Positions 26,315-35,192 are shown, counted from the first letter of the stretch. The stretch is 59,045 nt of DNA from an uncultured Pelagibacteraceae bacterium (GCA_902520695.1 CABYOT010000009.1:1-59045), one strand, 5' to 3'. A program made the numbers and translations. Notes: generated from the sequence alone by a model not told the origin.

Positions 26315-26868
26315 TAAAGAGTATAACCAGTTTTTAAACTTTTTATAAAGTTATTATCTTTAAAAATATTATTAATTTTTTTTCTTAGTCTGTATATGTG
26401 AGTTTCAACAGTATGGGTTTCTAATTTTGAATTATGACCCCACACTTCAGTCTGTAGTTTGCTAATTTTAACTGGTTTGTTTGAATTATTTAAGAAGATA
26501 ATAATATTTGCCTCTCTCTCTGTTAAATTTAAACTAATTTCATTTTTGTGAATTCTTCTTGAATTAAGATTTAATTTATAATTGCCCAAATTTATTTCAG
26601 ATTGTTGACTATATTTTTTCTTTAAAAATTTAATATTGATATTTTCAATTAATTTTTTTATATCGATTGGAAATTTATTAACAATTATTTGTTCTACTAC
26701 ATCTTTTTTCTTTCTATCTGATATTATGAGATAATTTTCTAATGAGTTAGGATTAAATTCTTTTAATTTATTAATTTTGATTAAATTAAAGTTTAAATAA
26801 TTTTCAATTTCACTAAGAATTTCATATAAAACTTTAAAATCATAAATTACTAAAGTTTGATTATTCAT
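26314..26868 (-). CDS. OmpR/PhoB-type winged-helix regulator with degenerate receiver-like N-terminus
   Basis: 184 aa from the ATG at 26868; a TTG at 26889 would overlap the divergent gene and is not needed. The C-terminal 90 or so residues are a Trans_reg_C winged helix: LNLTEREANIIIFLNNSNKPV, then HTVETHIYRLRKKI and FIKSLKTGYTL. The N-terminal half has a beta/alpha pattern ending in FPIDIKKLIENI, like the last helix of a receiver, but no complete acidic pocket is evident. It may be an orphan, phosphorylation-independent regulator. It shares one base with the downstream TPR-methyltransferase start. Confidence 0.78.
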   Translation of the reverse strand: MNNQTLVIYDFKVLYEILSEIENYLNFNLIKINKLKEFNPNSLENYLIISDRKKKDVVEQIIVNKFPIDIKKLIENINIKFLKKKYSQQSEINLGNYKLNLNSRRIHKNEISLNLTEREANIIIFLNNSNKPVKISKLQTEVWGHNSKLETHTVETHIYRLRKKINNIFKDNNFIKSLKTGYTL

Positions 26869-26882
26869 ATATAATAAAGAAT

Positions 26883-27380
26883 ATGACAATTATTTTAAAA
26901 AATAAAGCTACACTTATTTTTGATGACTTTATTTTTAAATGTTCGATCGGTAAGAGAGGATTAGCCAAAAATAAGGTTGAAGGTGATAAAAAAACCCCAA
27001 TTGGTTTATTCTCATTAGGAAATTTGTACTATAGGAAAGATCGACATACGAAACCATCTACTAAGTTAAAATGTATTCCAATCAAAAAGGATATGGGATG
27101 GTGTGATGATATTAAAAGTGCAAAAAATTATAATAAAATAATTAATATTAAAAAAAATAAAGTTCACTCCGAAAAGCTATATAGAAAAGATTATAAATAT
27201 GATTTTTTAATACCTATTAACTACAACTCAAGAAAACCCCTAATCGGCAAAGGTAGCGCAATTTTTATTCATTTGACAAAAGAATTTAAGCCAACATTAG
27301 GATGTGTAGCGCTTGGAAAAAAAGACTTTTTAATTTTATTAAAACTTATTAATAAAAATACAAAAATTAAATTAAACTAA
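26883..27380 (+). CDS. L,D-transpeptidase (YkuD) family protein without signal peptide
   Basis: 165 aa. The YkuD catalytic block is IFIHLTKEFKPTLGCVAL with H130 and the nucleophile C141; upstream, GDKKTPIGLFSLG is the usual substrate-loop motif. Family members make 3-3 crosslinks or attach lipoprotein to peptidoglycan in the periplasm. This copy begins MTIILKNKATLIFDD with no hydrophobic leader, matching the short DUF-like YkuD subgroup, so location and role are unclear. It starts 14 bp from the divergent winged-helix gene and overlaps yggS by 4 bp at its end. Confidence 0.85.
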   Translation: MTIILKNKATLIFDDFIFKCSIGKRGLAKNKVEGDKKTPIGLFSLGNLYYRKDRHTKPSTKLKCIPIKKDMGWCDDIKSAKNYNKIINIKKNKVHSEKLYRKDYKYDFLIPINYNSRKPLIGKGSAIFIHLTKEFKPTLGCVALGKKDFLILLKLINKNTKIKLN

Positions 27381-28039
27381 TCTCTTTGGCCAAATATATT
27401 AGAACCAATTCTTAAATAAGTTGCTTGAAACTCTATAGCACTTAAATAATCTGATGACATACCCATACTTAAGTCTGTTAATTTGATTTTTTTGTTTGAA
27501 TCATTCATCTGAGAAAAGTATTTTGTGGAGTCTTCATCAAAAGGTGGGATGCACATTGTGCCTATTATATCAAGACCCAAACTTTTAGAAAAATTGTAAA
27601 AATCTAAAAGATTATCTTTTGATATTCCTGATTTTTGAGTTTCTTCACCAAGATTTATTTGAATAAATATTTTAGGTTTTACACTTTGTTTATTTTGTTC
27701 ATCTGCAATTTTTTTTGCTAATTTTTCGCTATCTAAAGAATGAATATAATCAAAAATTTTAACTGCAAATTTAACTTTATTTGTTTGTAGCTTACCAATT
27801 AAATGTAATTTTATTTTTTGATTTTTGGCTTTGATCTCTGTCCATTTTGTTACTGCCTCCTGAACTTTATTTTCACCAAAATCTGTGTGACCATAATTTA
27901 TTAATGGTAATATATGTTCTATTTTAAAAGTTTTTGAAACTGCAATAATTTTAGGTATTCTATTTTTTTCATTCAATTCTAATAATTTAGATTTGATGGA
28001 AGACTGAATAGACAATAAATTTTGAATAGTAAAATGCAT
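27377..28039 (-). CDS. yggS: PLP homeostasis protein YggS/PLPBP
   Basis: 220 aa from the ATG at 28039, chosen because it puts the PLP lysine (IIAVSKTF) at K36, the same position as in E. coli YggS; a longer frame starting at 28102 adds an unrelated hydrophobic tail. Other family text: FGENKVQEAVTKW, LHLIGKLQTNK and LSMGMSSDYLSAIE. It buffers pyridoxal phosphate and amino-acid pools. Its ATG abuts the divergent ThiE-like gene ATG in a single ATGCAT (28034-28039). Confidence 0.94.
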   Translation of the reverse strand: MHFTIQNLLSIQSSIKSKLLELNEKNRIPKIIAVSKTFKIEHILPLINYGHTDFGENKVQEAVTKWTEIKAKNQKIKLHLIGKLQTNKVKFAVKIFDYIHSLDSEKLAKKIADEQNKQSVKPKIFIQINLGEETQKSGISKDNLLDFYNFSKSLGLDIIGTMCIPPFDEDSTKYFSQMNDSNKKIKLTDLSMGMSSDYLSAIEFQATYLRIGSNIFGQRD

Positions 28040-28579
28040 AAAAAAAATCTCAAGAAATATTACTTTATAGAAAGATTTAATAAAAGTAACATTGATAAAC
28101 AAGACAAAAATACTGTGGTTATCTACAGAAATTACAAGAAAGAATATGATCTTAATGAGATTTTAAAAATAAAAAATTTTTGTAAAATAAAAGGACTTAA
28201 ATTTCTTCTTTCAAATAATATCAAATTATCAATAAAATTAAACTTGAATGGTGCTTATATACCTTCATTTAATAATGAATATTTTCATCTAAGTTATGCA
28301 ATGAAAAAAAACTTCATTCTAATGGGTTCAGCACATAATTTAAAGGAAATAAGAGTTAAGGAAAAACAGAAAGTAAGAATAATTTTTATTTCCTCAATTT
28401 TTAAAGATAACCAAAACTTCTTAGGTTTAAATAAATTTAAATTAATTTCTAATCTTTCAAAAATTCAAATTGTAGCATTAGGAGGAATTTCAGAAAATAA
28501 CTCAAAACTTATTAAACTAACTAAATCTGTCGGTTTTGCAGGTATTTCTTATTTTGAGAACAAAAAAAAAGGCCCCTAA
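28034..28579 (+). CDS. ThiE/TenI-like (thiamine phosphate synthase superfamily) protein, probably divergent
   Basis: 181 aa from the ATG at 28034. Alignable family landmarks are LNGAYIPSFN, ILMGSAHNLKEI, FISSIFKDNQNFLGLNKF and IVALGGISENNSKLIKLTKSVGFAGISYF, which match the barrel strands and final phosphate-binding strands of TMP synthase/TenI. Strong ThiE catalytic signatures are missing (no clear Gly-Pro-x-Phe-x-Thr-x-Thr-Lys; HLGQxD replaced by YIPSFN), so enzymatic activity is doubtful. The linkage to yggS is known in alphaproteobacteria. The last codons form the left arm of a terminator hairpin. Confidence 0.7.
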   Translation: MHKKNLKKYYFIERFNKSNIDKQDKNTVVIYRNYKKEYDLNEILKIKNFCKIKGLKFLLSNNIKLSIKLNLNGAYIPSFNNEYFHLSYAMKKNFILMGSAHNLKEIRVKEKQKVRIIFISSIFKDNQNFLGLNKFKLISNLSKIQIVALGGISENNSKLIKLTKSVGFAGISYFENKKKGP

Positions 28580-28594
28580 AAAGAGGCCTTTTTA
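28566..28594. terminator. Bidirectional rho-independent terminator between thiE-like gene and porin
   Basis: Inverted repeat with arms AAAAAGGCC (28566-28574) and GGCCTTTTT (28585-28593), loop CCTAAAAAGA. It is followed by T/A-rich sequence on both strands, so it can stop the plus-strand thiE-like transcript and the minus-strand porin transcript. The left arm includes the last codons of the thiE-like gene (stop TAA 28577-28579). It is the clearest terminator in the window. Confidence 0.88.
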
Positions 28595-28615
28595 TTAAGT
28601 ATTATAAACTATTAA

Positions 28616-29551
28616 TTAAAACGCAAATTTAAAGTTTATTTCATAAGCACTGTTATCAACAGTTGAAGAACCATTTACGTTATCCATATTTCCGTATGAA
28701 CCTGAAATAGTCATTCCACCTGAAGTGTGAGAGAAACTCACAGCAGTTGCTTCTTGATCATCTTTTGTAGTTGCTTCAAAGTCAATTGTTGATGTATTCA
28801 AAGATACTGAAAGATCATCACTTACAGCGTATGATACACCCAAAGCTGAGAAATCTTCGTCAATAGAACCAGTACCGAAATCAGTTTCGTTTACTTGGTA
28901 ACCAACAGACAATGCACCAGCTGTATATTTAACCATCATCATAGATGTGTCAGCAGCGTTTGAAGCGTCATTATTTTCACCCATTGCAGCGTATACATCT
29001 AAACCTTCTACACCTGTGTAATGTATGCCGTACTCAACTGATCCATCTACAGCACCTGTAGTGTGTGAAGGAGTGTAACCTGCTTTAAGCGCTAAACCAT
29101 CCATTACTGTATAATCATAAATGAAGATGTTATGCGTTGATGCAGCACCATTAGCAGCTCCTGCTGGAGTACCATGGTATGCTAGACCCCATGATTCTTC
29201 GTTAGCTGATGGAGTTAAGTCATCCCAAGCACCAATTACAGAAGTACTACTTCCACCTACGAATGTTAATTTACCCATATCTCCTGTATCAATTGATAGA
29301 GAGTTAAGACCAACACCAGCGCCACCATCTAGCTCAATTGTGTGAGAGACTGTAAACCCATTATCCATTTCTCCGCTTGCAGAGAAAGAGATTGAATCAG
29401 ACATTGACCAACCATTACCTTTGTCACCGTTATCGGCACCAGCTAATGTAATTTGGCTAGTAGCTGACATTGAGAAGTCTGCAGCTTGTGCTGAAGATGC
29501 TACTAATGCAGTACCTAATGCTGTCAATCCAACTTTTTTTAGATTGTTCAT
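28616..29551 (-). CDS. Major outer-membrane porin (gram-negative porin family)
   Basis: 311 aa from the ATG at 29551, chosen for its strong ribosome-binding site AGGAAA (29561-29556) 4-9 bases upstream; a second ATG 15 bases earlier lacks one. The signal peptide ends ASSAQA-AD. The mature protein is rich in Gly/Ser/Asp with alternating beta strands (FSMSATSQITLAG, SISFSASGEMDNGFTVSHTIEL) and ends in a terminal Phe (KFAF), the BAM signal. Codon and amino-acid use (few Lys, Asn-poor, GC-richer) differs from all neighbours, as expected for a very highly expressed porin. It is monocistronic, with a terminator 22 bp after its stop and about 200 bp of upstream control region. Confidence 0.92.
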   Translation of the reverse strand: MNNLKKVGLTALGTALVASSAQAADFSMSATSQITLAGADNGDKGNGWSMSDSISFSASGEMDNGFTVSHTIELDGGAGVGLNSLSIDTGDMGKLTFVGGSSTSVIGAWDDLTPSANEESWGLAYHGTPAGAANGAASTHNIFIYDYTVMDGLALKAGYTPSHTTGAVDGSVEYGIHYTGVEGLDVYAAMGENNDASNAADTSMMMVKYTAGALSVGYQVNETDFGTGSIDEDFSALGVSYAVSDDLSVSLNTSTIDFEATTKDDQEATAVSFSHTSGGMTISGSYGNMDNVNGSSTVDNSAYEINFKFAF

Positions 29552-29570
29552 ATTATTTCCTTTCATTAAT

Positions 29571-29586
29571 TGTTTAATATTAAACA
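29571..29586. promoter_or_regulatory. Perfect 16-bp palindrome in the porin leader
   Basis: TGTTTAATATTAAACA is a perfect palindrome 20 bp upstream of the porin start codon, just outside the ribosome-binding site. On the minus strand it overlaps a plausible sigma-70 element pair: TTGATA, a 16-base spacer, then TATTAA. It could be an operator or a short RNA hairpin in the leader. No regulator can be named. Confidence 0.4.
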
Positions 29587-29652
29587 GGACATATTTATCA
29601 ATTAATGAGAATAATTGACTTTAATTATAAGTTTGAGAGTCTAATTTTATTG

Positions 29653-29676
29653 TAGTGTTGCATATTTGCATCACTA
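29653..29676. promoter_or_regulatory. 24-bp interrupted dyad in the porin/DUF3576 divergent region
   Basis: Symmetric arms TAGTG/CACTA and TGCA/TGCA, separated by one T-T mismatch on each side and a central TATT, make a near-palindrome about 100 bp upstream of the porin ATG. Its size and symmetry suit a dimeric regulator; the regulator is unknown. Confidence 0.4.
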
Positions 29677-29715
29677 ATAATTCCCATTTTATAGGCATTT
29701 TTTAACATATTTGAA

Positions 29716-29744
29716 AAAACCCTTTTAAATTTTAGGTTTTTTGA
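29716..29744. terminator. Weak hairpin with A/T-run arms upstream of the DUF3576 gene
   Basis: Arms AAAAAACC (29716-29723) and GGTTTTTT (29737-29744) enclose a T/A loop. The only GC pairs are two, so stability is low. It lies 27 bp before the DUF3576 start; it could be a leader attenuator, the end of a short transcript from the divergent region, or chance. Confidence 0.3.
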
Positions 29745-29770
29745 ACTAAAACAAATTAATAGAAATAATT

Positions 29771-30337
29771 ATGTCACTTTTTAAAAATGCATTAATTTCA
29801 ATATTTTATAGTATTGCTGTTATTTTGTTAGTTTCATGTGAGGGAATGCCTGGAGCAGATGCAAGAAAATATCCACCAAATCCTGATGAAAGAGTTAAAA
29901 AGAACCTTGAAGAAGGAAGAGGTTTTAGATTGGACAATGCTTTTAAAAATAGAAATAAAGGTGGAGACTTTATGTTTGCAAGTTCAAATGAACTTTGGAG
30001 AGCATCTTTGGATATAATAGATTTTATGCCCCTCTCATCCGTAAATTATAGTGGAGGTATTATAGTAACAGATTGGTACTCAGATGGAAAAAATCTTAAT
30101 GAGTCTGTTAAAATTTCAATACGTTTCTTATCAAATGAAGTAAGAGCGGATGCGCTCGACATAAAGATTTTTTATAAACAATGTAATCAAATGGCTTCTT
30201 GTGAAGTTACACAAAAAACAGGTGCTCTTTTAGTTGAATTAAAAAGGAAAATTTTGAGTAAAGCTACAATTTATAAAAAACAGAAAAAAGATAAAAATTT
30301 TAAAGAGTACAAAGGTTCAAAGAAACTGTCTAAATAA
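29771..30337 (+). CDS. DUF3576 family lipoprotein
   Basis: 188 aa. A hydrophobic leader with lipobox LLVSC (lipidated C23) begins the protein, followed by EGMPGADARKYPPNPDERV and a folded domain (NELWRASLDIIDFMPLSSVNYSGGII, TDWYS) typical of DUF3576. In alphaproteobacteria this lipoprotein regularly precedes leuS and lptE, as here, suggesting an envelope-assembly role; its precise function is not known. The C-terminal 30 residues are lysine-rich. leuS starts 18 bp downstream. Confidence 0.88.
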   Translation: MSLFKNALISIFYSIAVILLVSCEGMPGADARKYPPNPDERVKKNLEEGRGFRLDNAFKNRNKGGDFMFASSNELWRASLDIIDFMPLSSVNYSGGIIVTDWYSDGKNLNESVKISIRFLSNEVRADALDIKIFYKQCNQMASCEVTQKTGALLVELKRKILSKATIYKKQKKDKNFKEYKGSKKLSK

Positions 30338-30355
30338 CCCAGTAAATAATTTTAA

Positions 30356-32908
30356 GTGAATTCCGAAAGATATAATTTTAAAACAGTTGAGCTTAAATGG
30401 CAAAAAAAGTGGGCTGAAAATCGTTTATTTTCCTCTAAAATAGACCGTACCAAAGAAAAATTTTATTGTCTTGAAATGTTTCCTTACCCCTCAGGAAAAA
30501 TACACATGGGACATGTAAGAAATTACACAATTGGTGATGTTTTATCGAGATACAAAACATTAAAAGGATTTAATGTTCTTCATCCCATGGGCTGGGATGC
30601 TTTTGGAATGCCAGCAGAAAATGCAGCTAGAGAAAACAATTTAGATCCAAAAGAATGGACAAATAAAAATATATCTACAATGAAAGAACAATTAAAAAGA
30701 CTTGGACTTTCTATTGATTGGGAAAGAGAAATATCTACTTGTTCTGAAGAATACTATAAACATCAGCAGTTATTTTTTTTAGAACTTTATGAGAAGGGGC
30801 TAGTTTATAGGAAAGAAAATTATGTCAATTGGGATCCAGTAGATCAAACTGTGCTTGCAAATGAACAAGTAATTGACGGTAAGGGCTGGAGATCAGGCGC
30901 AGTTGTAGAAAGAAAAAAATTAAATCAGTGGTTTTTTAACATTTCTAAATTTTCTCAGGAACTTCTTGATGGTTTAGATAAATTAAAACAGTGGCCGAAT
31001 AAAGTAAAAGTAATGCAAAAGAACTGGATAGGAAAATCGTTTGGTTGTGAGATTGCATTTAAAACCGAAGGTGATTTGCCTGTAAAAGAGATCAAATGCT
31101 TTACTACGAGGCCTGATACATTGTTCGGTTTTTCTTTTTTAGCATTATCTGTAGATCATGAAATTTCCAAATTTTTTTCTGAAGATGCAAAATTTCAAGA
31201 ATTTAAAAAGGAATGTTCTAAAACAGGGACTACAGAGGAAGCAATTGCTATTGGTGAGAAAATAGGATTTAAAACTAAATTGATGGCTATAAATCCCTTA
31301 AATCCATCACAAAAAGTACCAGTTTTCTTTGCTAATTTTGTATTAATGGATTATGGATTTGGCGCAGTATTTGGATGTCCAGCACATGATCAAAGAGATT
31401 ATGACTTTGCCAAAAAATATGACCTTAAGATTAAAACCGTAGTAAAACCTGAAGAAGAAGATGATAAATTTATTGTTGGAAAAGAGGCTTATGACGGATC
31501 TGGAATTATAATAAATTCAGAATTTTTAAATGGACTCAAAGTTCCAGAAGAATCGATTATAAAAACAATCGAAATATTAGAAGAAAGAAATATTGGTAAG
31601 AAAAAAATTAATTTTAGATTAAAAGATTGGGGTGTGTCTAGACAGAGATATTGGGGATGCCCGATCCCGATTGCCTATGATGAGAATGGAAAAGTAATAA
31701 CTATTCCAAAAAAGGATTTACCAGTTAAACTTCCAGAGAATGTAGACCTTAATTCAAAAGGTAATCCGTTAGACTTTAAAGAAAATTGGAAAAATATAAT
31801 AATTAATGGAAAAAAACATACAAGAGAAACAGATACTTTAGATACATTTGTATGCTCCTCTTGGTATTATCTTAGGTTCTGTTCACCAAATGAAAGTGAA
31901 TATGGATTTAAAAAAGAAGAAATTGATTATTGGATGCCTGTAGACCAATACATAGGTGGTGTTGAACATGCAATCTTACACTTGCTTTATTCCCGTTTTT
32001 TTATGAAAGCTATTGGATATAAAAATAAAGATTTTAAATTTGATGAACCATTTGATGGTCTGTTCACACAAGGAATGGTCTGTCATGAAACATATAAAGA
32101 TCAAAATAATAATTGGCTAAGTCCTGATCAAATAGTATCTGCAGGAGATAAATATTATAAAAAAGATGAGCCAGAAAATATTGTGAAAGTTGGACCATCA
32201 GAGTCAATGTCTAAGTCGAAAAAAAATGTAATTGATCCCGAAAATATAATGAATAGTTATGGTGCTGATGCTGTAAGATTATTTATCTTATCCGATAGCC
32301 CTCCTGAAAAAGATGTGCAATGGTCTGAGCAAGGTATGAACGCATCTTATAAATTTTTACAAAAGCTATGGACTCTTCATAATAAAATTAAAGTAAAAAT
32401 AAAAAATAATTTAGACCTAATCGGATCAGAAAAGAACTTAGAAAACTTTACTAATCAAATGATTAGTAAAATAACAAATAACCTTGAAAATTTTAGTTAC
32501 AATGTGATCATAGCAAACATCTATGAAACATATAACTTTTTAAATAAAGAAATCGAAAAAGAAATTGACTCTAAGAAGCTGAAAGAAAATTACACAAAGA
32601 TATTAATTTTGTTTTCACCTGCTATCCCACATTTTTCATCAGAGTGTTTTGAAGATTTAGGATATATCGATGAAGTAAATTGGCCTGAAGCCAATTTAAG
32701 CTTAGTAAATCAAGATAAAATAGATTACGTAATACAGATTGATGGGAAAAAAAGAGCTATTTTAAACGATAATAGAGATATTGATCAAGAAAGCCTTTTA
32801 CTGAAGATAAAATCAAATAAGATAGTAGAAAAGTATATTAAAGATAAATCTATAAGTAAGATTATCTTTGTTAGAAATAGATTAATTAATTTATTAATGA
32901 ATGAATAA
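30356..32908 (+). CDS. leuS: Leucyl-tRNA synthetase
   Basis: 850 aa from a GTG at 30356. Class I signatures: the HIGH variant HMGH in [19 protein letters not shown], and a KMSKS variant in [14 protein letters not shown]. The CP1 editing domain is present ([28 protein letters not shown]). It charges tRNA-Leu. Its end overlaps the lptE start by 8 bp. Confidence 0.97.
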   Translation: MNSERYNFKTVELKWQKKWAENRLFSSKIDRTKEKFYCLEMFPYPSGKIHMGHVRNYTIGDVLSRYKTLKGFNVLHPMGWDAFGMPAENAARENNLDPKEWTNKNISTMKEQLKRLGLSIDWEREISTCSEEYYKHQQLFFLELYEKGLVYRKENYVNWDPVDQTVLANEQVIDGKGWRSGAVVERKKLNQWFFNISKFSQELLDGLDKLKQWPNKVKVMQKNWIGKSFGCEIAFKTEGDLPVKEIKCFTTRPDTLFGFSFLALSVDHEISKFFSEDAKFQEFKKECSKTGTTEEAIAIGEKIGFKTKLMAINPLNPSQKVPVFFANFVLMDYGFGAVFGCPAHDQRDYDFAKKYDLKIKTVVKPEEEDDKFIVGKEAYDGSGIIINSEFLNGLKVPEESIIKTIEILEERNIGKKKINFRLKDWGVSRQRYWGCPIPIAYDENGKVITIPKKDLPVKLPENVDLNSKGNPLDFKENWKNIIINGKKHTRETDTLDTFVCSSWYYLRFCSPNESEYGFKKEEIDYWMPVDQYIGGVEHAILHLLYSRFFMKAIGYKNKDFKFDEPFDGLFTQGMVCHETYKDQNNNWLSPDQIVSAGDKYYKKDEPENIVKVGPSESMSKSKKNVIDPENIMNSYGADAVRLFILSDSPPEKDVQWSEQGMNASYKFLQKLWTLHNKIKVKIKNNLDLIGSEKNLENFTNQMISKITNNLENFSYNVIIANIYETYNFLNKEIEKEIDSKKLKENYTKILILFSPAIPHFSSECFEDLGYIDEVNWPEANLSLVNQDKIDYVIQIDGKKRAILNDNRDIDQESLLLKIKSNKIVEKYIKDKSISKIIFVRNRLINLLMNE

Positions 32909-33377
32909 TTTTTTTTTAAGATATTTAGCAGTTTTTTTTATATTAACACTATCTGCTTGCTCATATAAGCCTATTTTTTCTGAAAGTAATTATAATTTTG
33001 AAATAAGCGAAATAATATTTAGTGGCGAACGGTATATTAATAGAATTATTAAAAATAAATTAGATTTAATTAAGAATGAAAATGAGCAAGGTAAAAATAA
33101 ATACAATCTTTTAATACAAACTAATAAAAAAAAATTAATTGTTTCAAAAGATTCAAAAGGTGATCCTCTAAAATTTGATCTTATAATTACAACATATTAT
33201 GAAATTAATTCTGATAAAGGACTATTATTTAAAAAAGAAGTAATAAAAAATAACGTTTATAATAATGATGTAGATAAATTTAAGCTAGAGCAAAACGAAA
33301 AAATAATTTTGGAAAATTTATCTGAAAAGATTAGTGAAACCATAATTTCATCAATAATAAATTTGGATGATAATTAA
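32901..33377 (+). CDS. lptE: LPS-assembly lipoprotein LptE
   Basis: 158 aa. Lipobox LSAC (lipidated C20) in the leader, then SYKPIFSE, the conserved start of LptE. The rest is a small alpha/beta fold rich in lysine. It plugs the LptD barrel for LPS insertion in the outer membrane. Identification rests on the SYKP-type start, length and the conserved leuS-lptE-holA order. It overlaps leuS by 8 bp and holA by 11 bp. Confidence 0.88.
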   Translation: MNNFFLRYLAVFFILTLSACSYKPIFSESNYNFEISEIIFSGERYINRIIKNKLDLIKNENEQGKNKYNLLIQTNKKKLIVSKDSKGDPLKFDLIITTYYEINSDKGLLFKKEVIKNNVYNNDVDKFKLEQNEKIILENLSEKISETIISSIINLDDN

Positions 33378-34344
33378 AAACTTTGAAATAGACAAATTCA
33401 ATAACTCTAGTTCTAATTTACATTTAATTTATGGAGTCAACGAGGGCATAAAGCAAGACTTAATAAATAATATTTATCTAAAAAATTATGAAGGTGATAT
33501 TTTAAAATATGATGAGCATGAAGTTTTAAATAATATTGATGAGTTTGTTTCAAATTTATTAACAAAATCTTTATTTGAAAATAAAAAAATAATCATTATT
33601 TCAAGAGCTACAGACAAACTATACACTTTAATAAACGATTTATTGGGCAGGGAAATAGTAGAAACCAAGATTATTATCAAATCTTCAAGTTTAGAGAAGA
33701 AATCAAAACTTAGGAATTTATTTGAAAAAGAAAGTCAACTAATTTGTACACCTGTTTATGAAGACGATGTAAGAGCATTAAATAATGTTATTCAAAATTT
33801 TTTAAAAGTAAATAGCTTTAGTTTGTCACAAGAGATTAAAAATATTCTTATAGAAAGATCCAAGGGTGACAGGATTAACCTGAAAAATGAATTATCCAAA
33901 TTAAAAAATTTATCATTAAGTAAAAGCAAATTAAGTATAGACGACGTAAATAAACTTTCAAACCTAGCAGAGAATTATAGTGTATTTGAATTATCAGACA
34001 ATTATTTAGCTAAAAATTCTAAGAAAGTATCTAATATCCTTAACGAGAATAATTATTCATCAGAAGACTGTATTTTAATTATAAGAACAATTTTAAATAA
34101 ATGTAAAAGACTCTTAAAAATACGAAATGAAATTGATAATAATATGAGTATCGATCAAGTGATATCTAGTTTTAAACCTCCTATATTTTGGAAAGAAAAA
34201 GATATTGTAAAAAAACAAGCTCAATCATGGTCAACTAATGAGGTGAAAGAAATAATATTTAAAATCAATGACTTAGAAACCTTAGTTAAGAAAAATGCTT
34301 CAAATTCAATACTTTTTGTCTCAAATTTTGTGAGTAATTACTAA
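33367..34344 (+). CDS. holA: DNA polymerase III delta subunit
   Basis: 325 aa. It has the HolA layout: LIYGVNEGIKQDLINNI at the start, KKIIIISRATDKL, LENLLxKLK-like helices, and a C-terminal clamp-loader collar (FKPPIFWKEKDIVKKQAQSW). It opens the sliding clamp within the clamp loader. The overlap with lptE and the leuS-lptE-holA order support it. Its TAA overlaps the convergent parB stop within TTACTAA. Confidence 0.9.
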   Translation: MIIKNFEIDKFNNSSSNLHLIYGVNEGIKQDLINNIYLKNYEGDILKYDEHEVLNNIDEFVSNLLTKSLFENKKIIIISRATDKLYTLINDLLGREIVETKIIIKSSSLEKKSKLRNLFEKESQLICTPVYEDDVRALNNVIQNFLKVNSFSLSQEIKNILIERSKGDRINLKNELSKLKNLSLSKSKLSIDDVNKLSNLAENYSVFELSDNYLAKNSKKVSNILNENNYSSEDCILIIRTILNKCKRLLKIRNEIDNNMSIDQVISSFKPPIFWKEKDIVKKQAQSWSTNEVKEIIFKINDLETLVKKNASNSILFVSNFVSNY

Positions 34345-35192
34345 TAATTTTGCTTAATAATATTTACTAATCTATCAAGCTGATCGACTCCTTTATACTC
34401 TAAACTAATAGTTCCAGAATTATTTCTTTTATTTTTAACAAATACTCTCATCCCAATTTTGTCTGTTAACTCTTTTTCAAGACTAATAATATTTGGATCT
34501 TTTTTCATAGAAACACTATTAGAACTAGATTTCAACATACGTACTAAACTTTCAGCTTGTCTAACTGATAGTTTTTTTGAAATAATTTTCTTTGCTAAAA
34601 GAATAGCATTATCTAATCCTACCAAAATTTTTGCATGTCCCTGTGATAATTTTTCTTCAATTATTAATTCTATAATCTCTTGTGGAAGAGATAATAGTCT
34701 TAAACAATTTGATATATGCGCTCGACTTTTACCTATAAACTTAGACACTTTGTCTTGATCATAACTAAATTCGTCTATTAATCTTTTATAACCTTCAGCT
34801 TCTTCAATTGGATTTAAGTCTTTTCTTTGAACATTTTCAACAATTGCAAATTCTAATGATTTTAGATTATCTGCATTAATTATTATTACCGGTACTTCAT
34901 GAAGCCCAGCAAATTGGGCTGCTTGCCATCTTCGTTCTCCAGCTATTATTTCAAATTTATCTTCTTTATCAGGAGATGGTCTTACAATTATAGGCTGGAT
35001 AATTCCCCGCTCTCTTATAGAGTTGGTTAATTCCTCTAAAGTAATTTCGTCAAATTTTTTTCTTGGTTGGTACTTATTTCTAACTAGTGAACTTATAGAG
35101 ATGTTTTTTTTATCATCAATTTTTTCACTATCTCCTATTAAGGAAGATAATCCTCTTCCAAGTCCTTTTTTTGATTTAAACGGATTAATCAT
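34341..35192 (-). CDS. parB: Chromosome-partitioning protein ParB
   Basis: 283 aa. It starts with the typical GLGRGLSSLIGD. The CTP-binding ParB/Srx motif is visible as EIIAGERRWQAAQFAGL (GERR); ENVQRKDLNPIEEAEGYKRLI and the helix-turn-helix region (KFIGKSRAHISNCLRLLSLP) follow. It binds parS and loads condensin/ParA-driven segregation. Matching parS sites lie at 36564 and 36896. It overlaps parA by 4 bp. Confidence 0.97.
   Translation of the reverse strand: MINPFKSKKGLGRGLSSLIGDSEKIDDKKNISISSLVRNKYQPRKKFDEITLEELTNSIRERGIIQPIIVRPSPDKEDKFEIIAGERRWQAAQFAGLHEVPVIIINADNLKSLEFAIVENVQRKDLNPIEEAEGYKRLIDEFSYDQDKVSKFIGKSRAHISNCLRLLSLPQEIIELIIEEKLSQGHAKILVGLDNAILLAKKIISKKLSVRQAESLVRMLKSSSNSVSMKKDPNIISLEKELTDKIGMRVFVKNKRNNSGTISLEYKGVDQLDRLVNIIKQNY

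Noticed and set aside
26869..26889. TTG start at 26889 for the winged-helix gene
   Set aside because: It would overlap the divergent L,D-transpeptidase start, and an ATG at 26868 is available.
28040..28102. 5' extension of yggS by 21 codons to 28102
   Set aside because: The extension is a hydrophobic tail foreign to the family, and the ATG at 28039 places the PLP lysine at K36 as in E. coli.
29121..29345. 74-codon plus-strand frame antisense to the porin
   Set aside because: It is a mirror of the porin coding bias (GC-richer codons leave few stops on the other strand), with no start context or homology.
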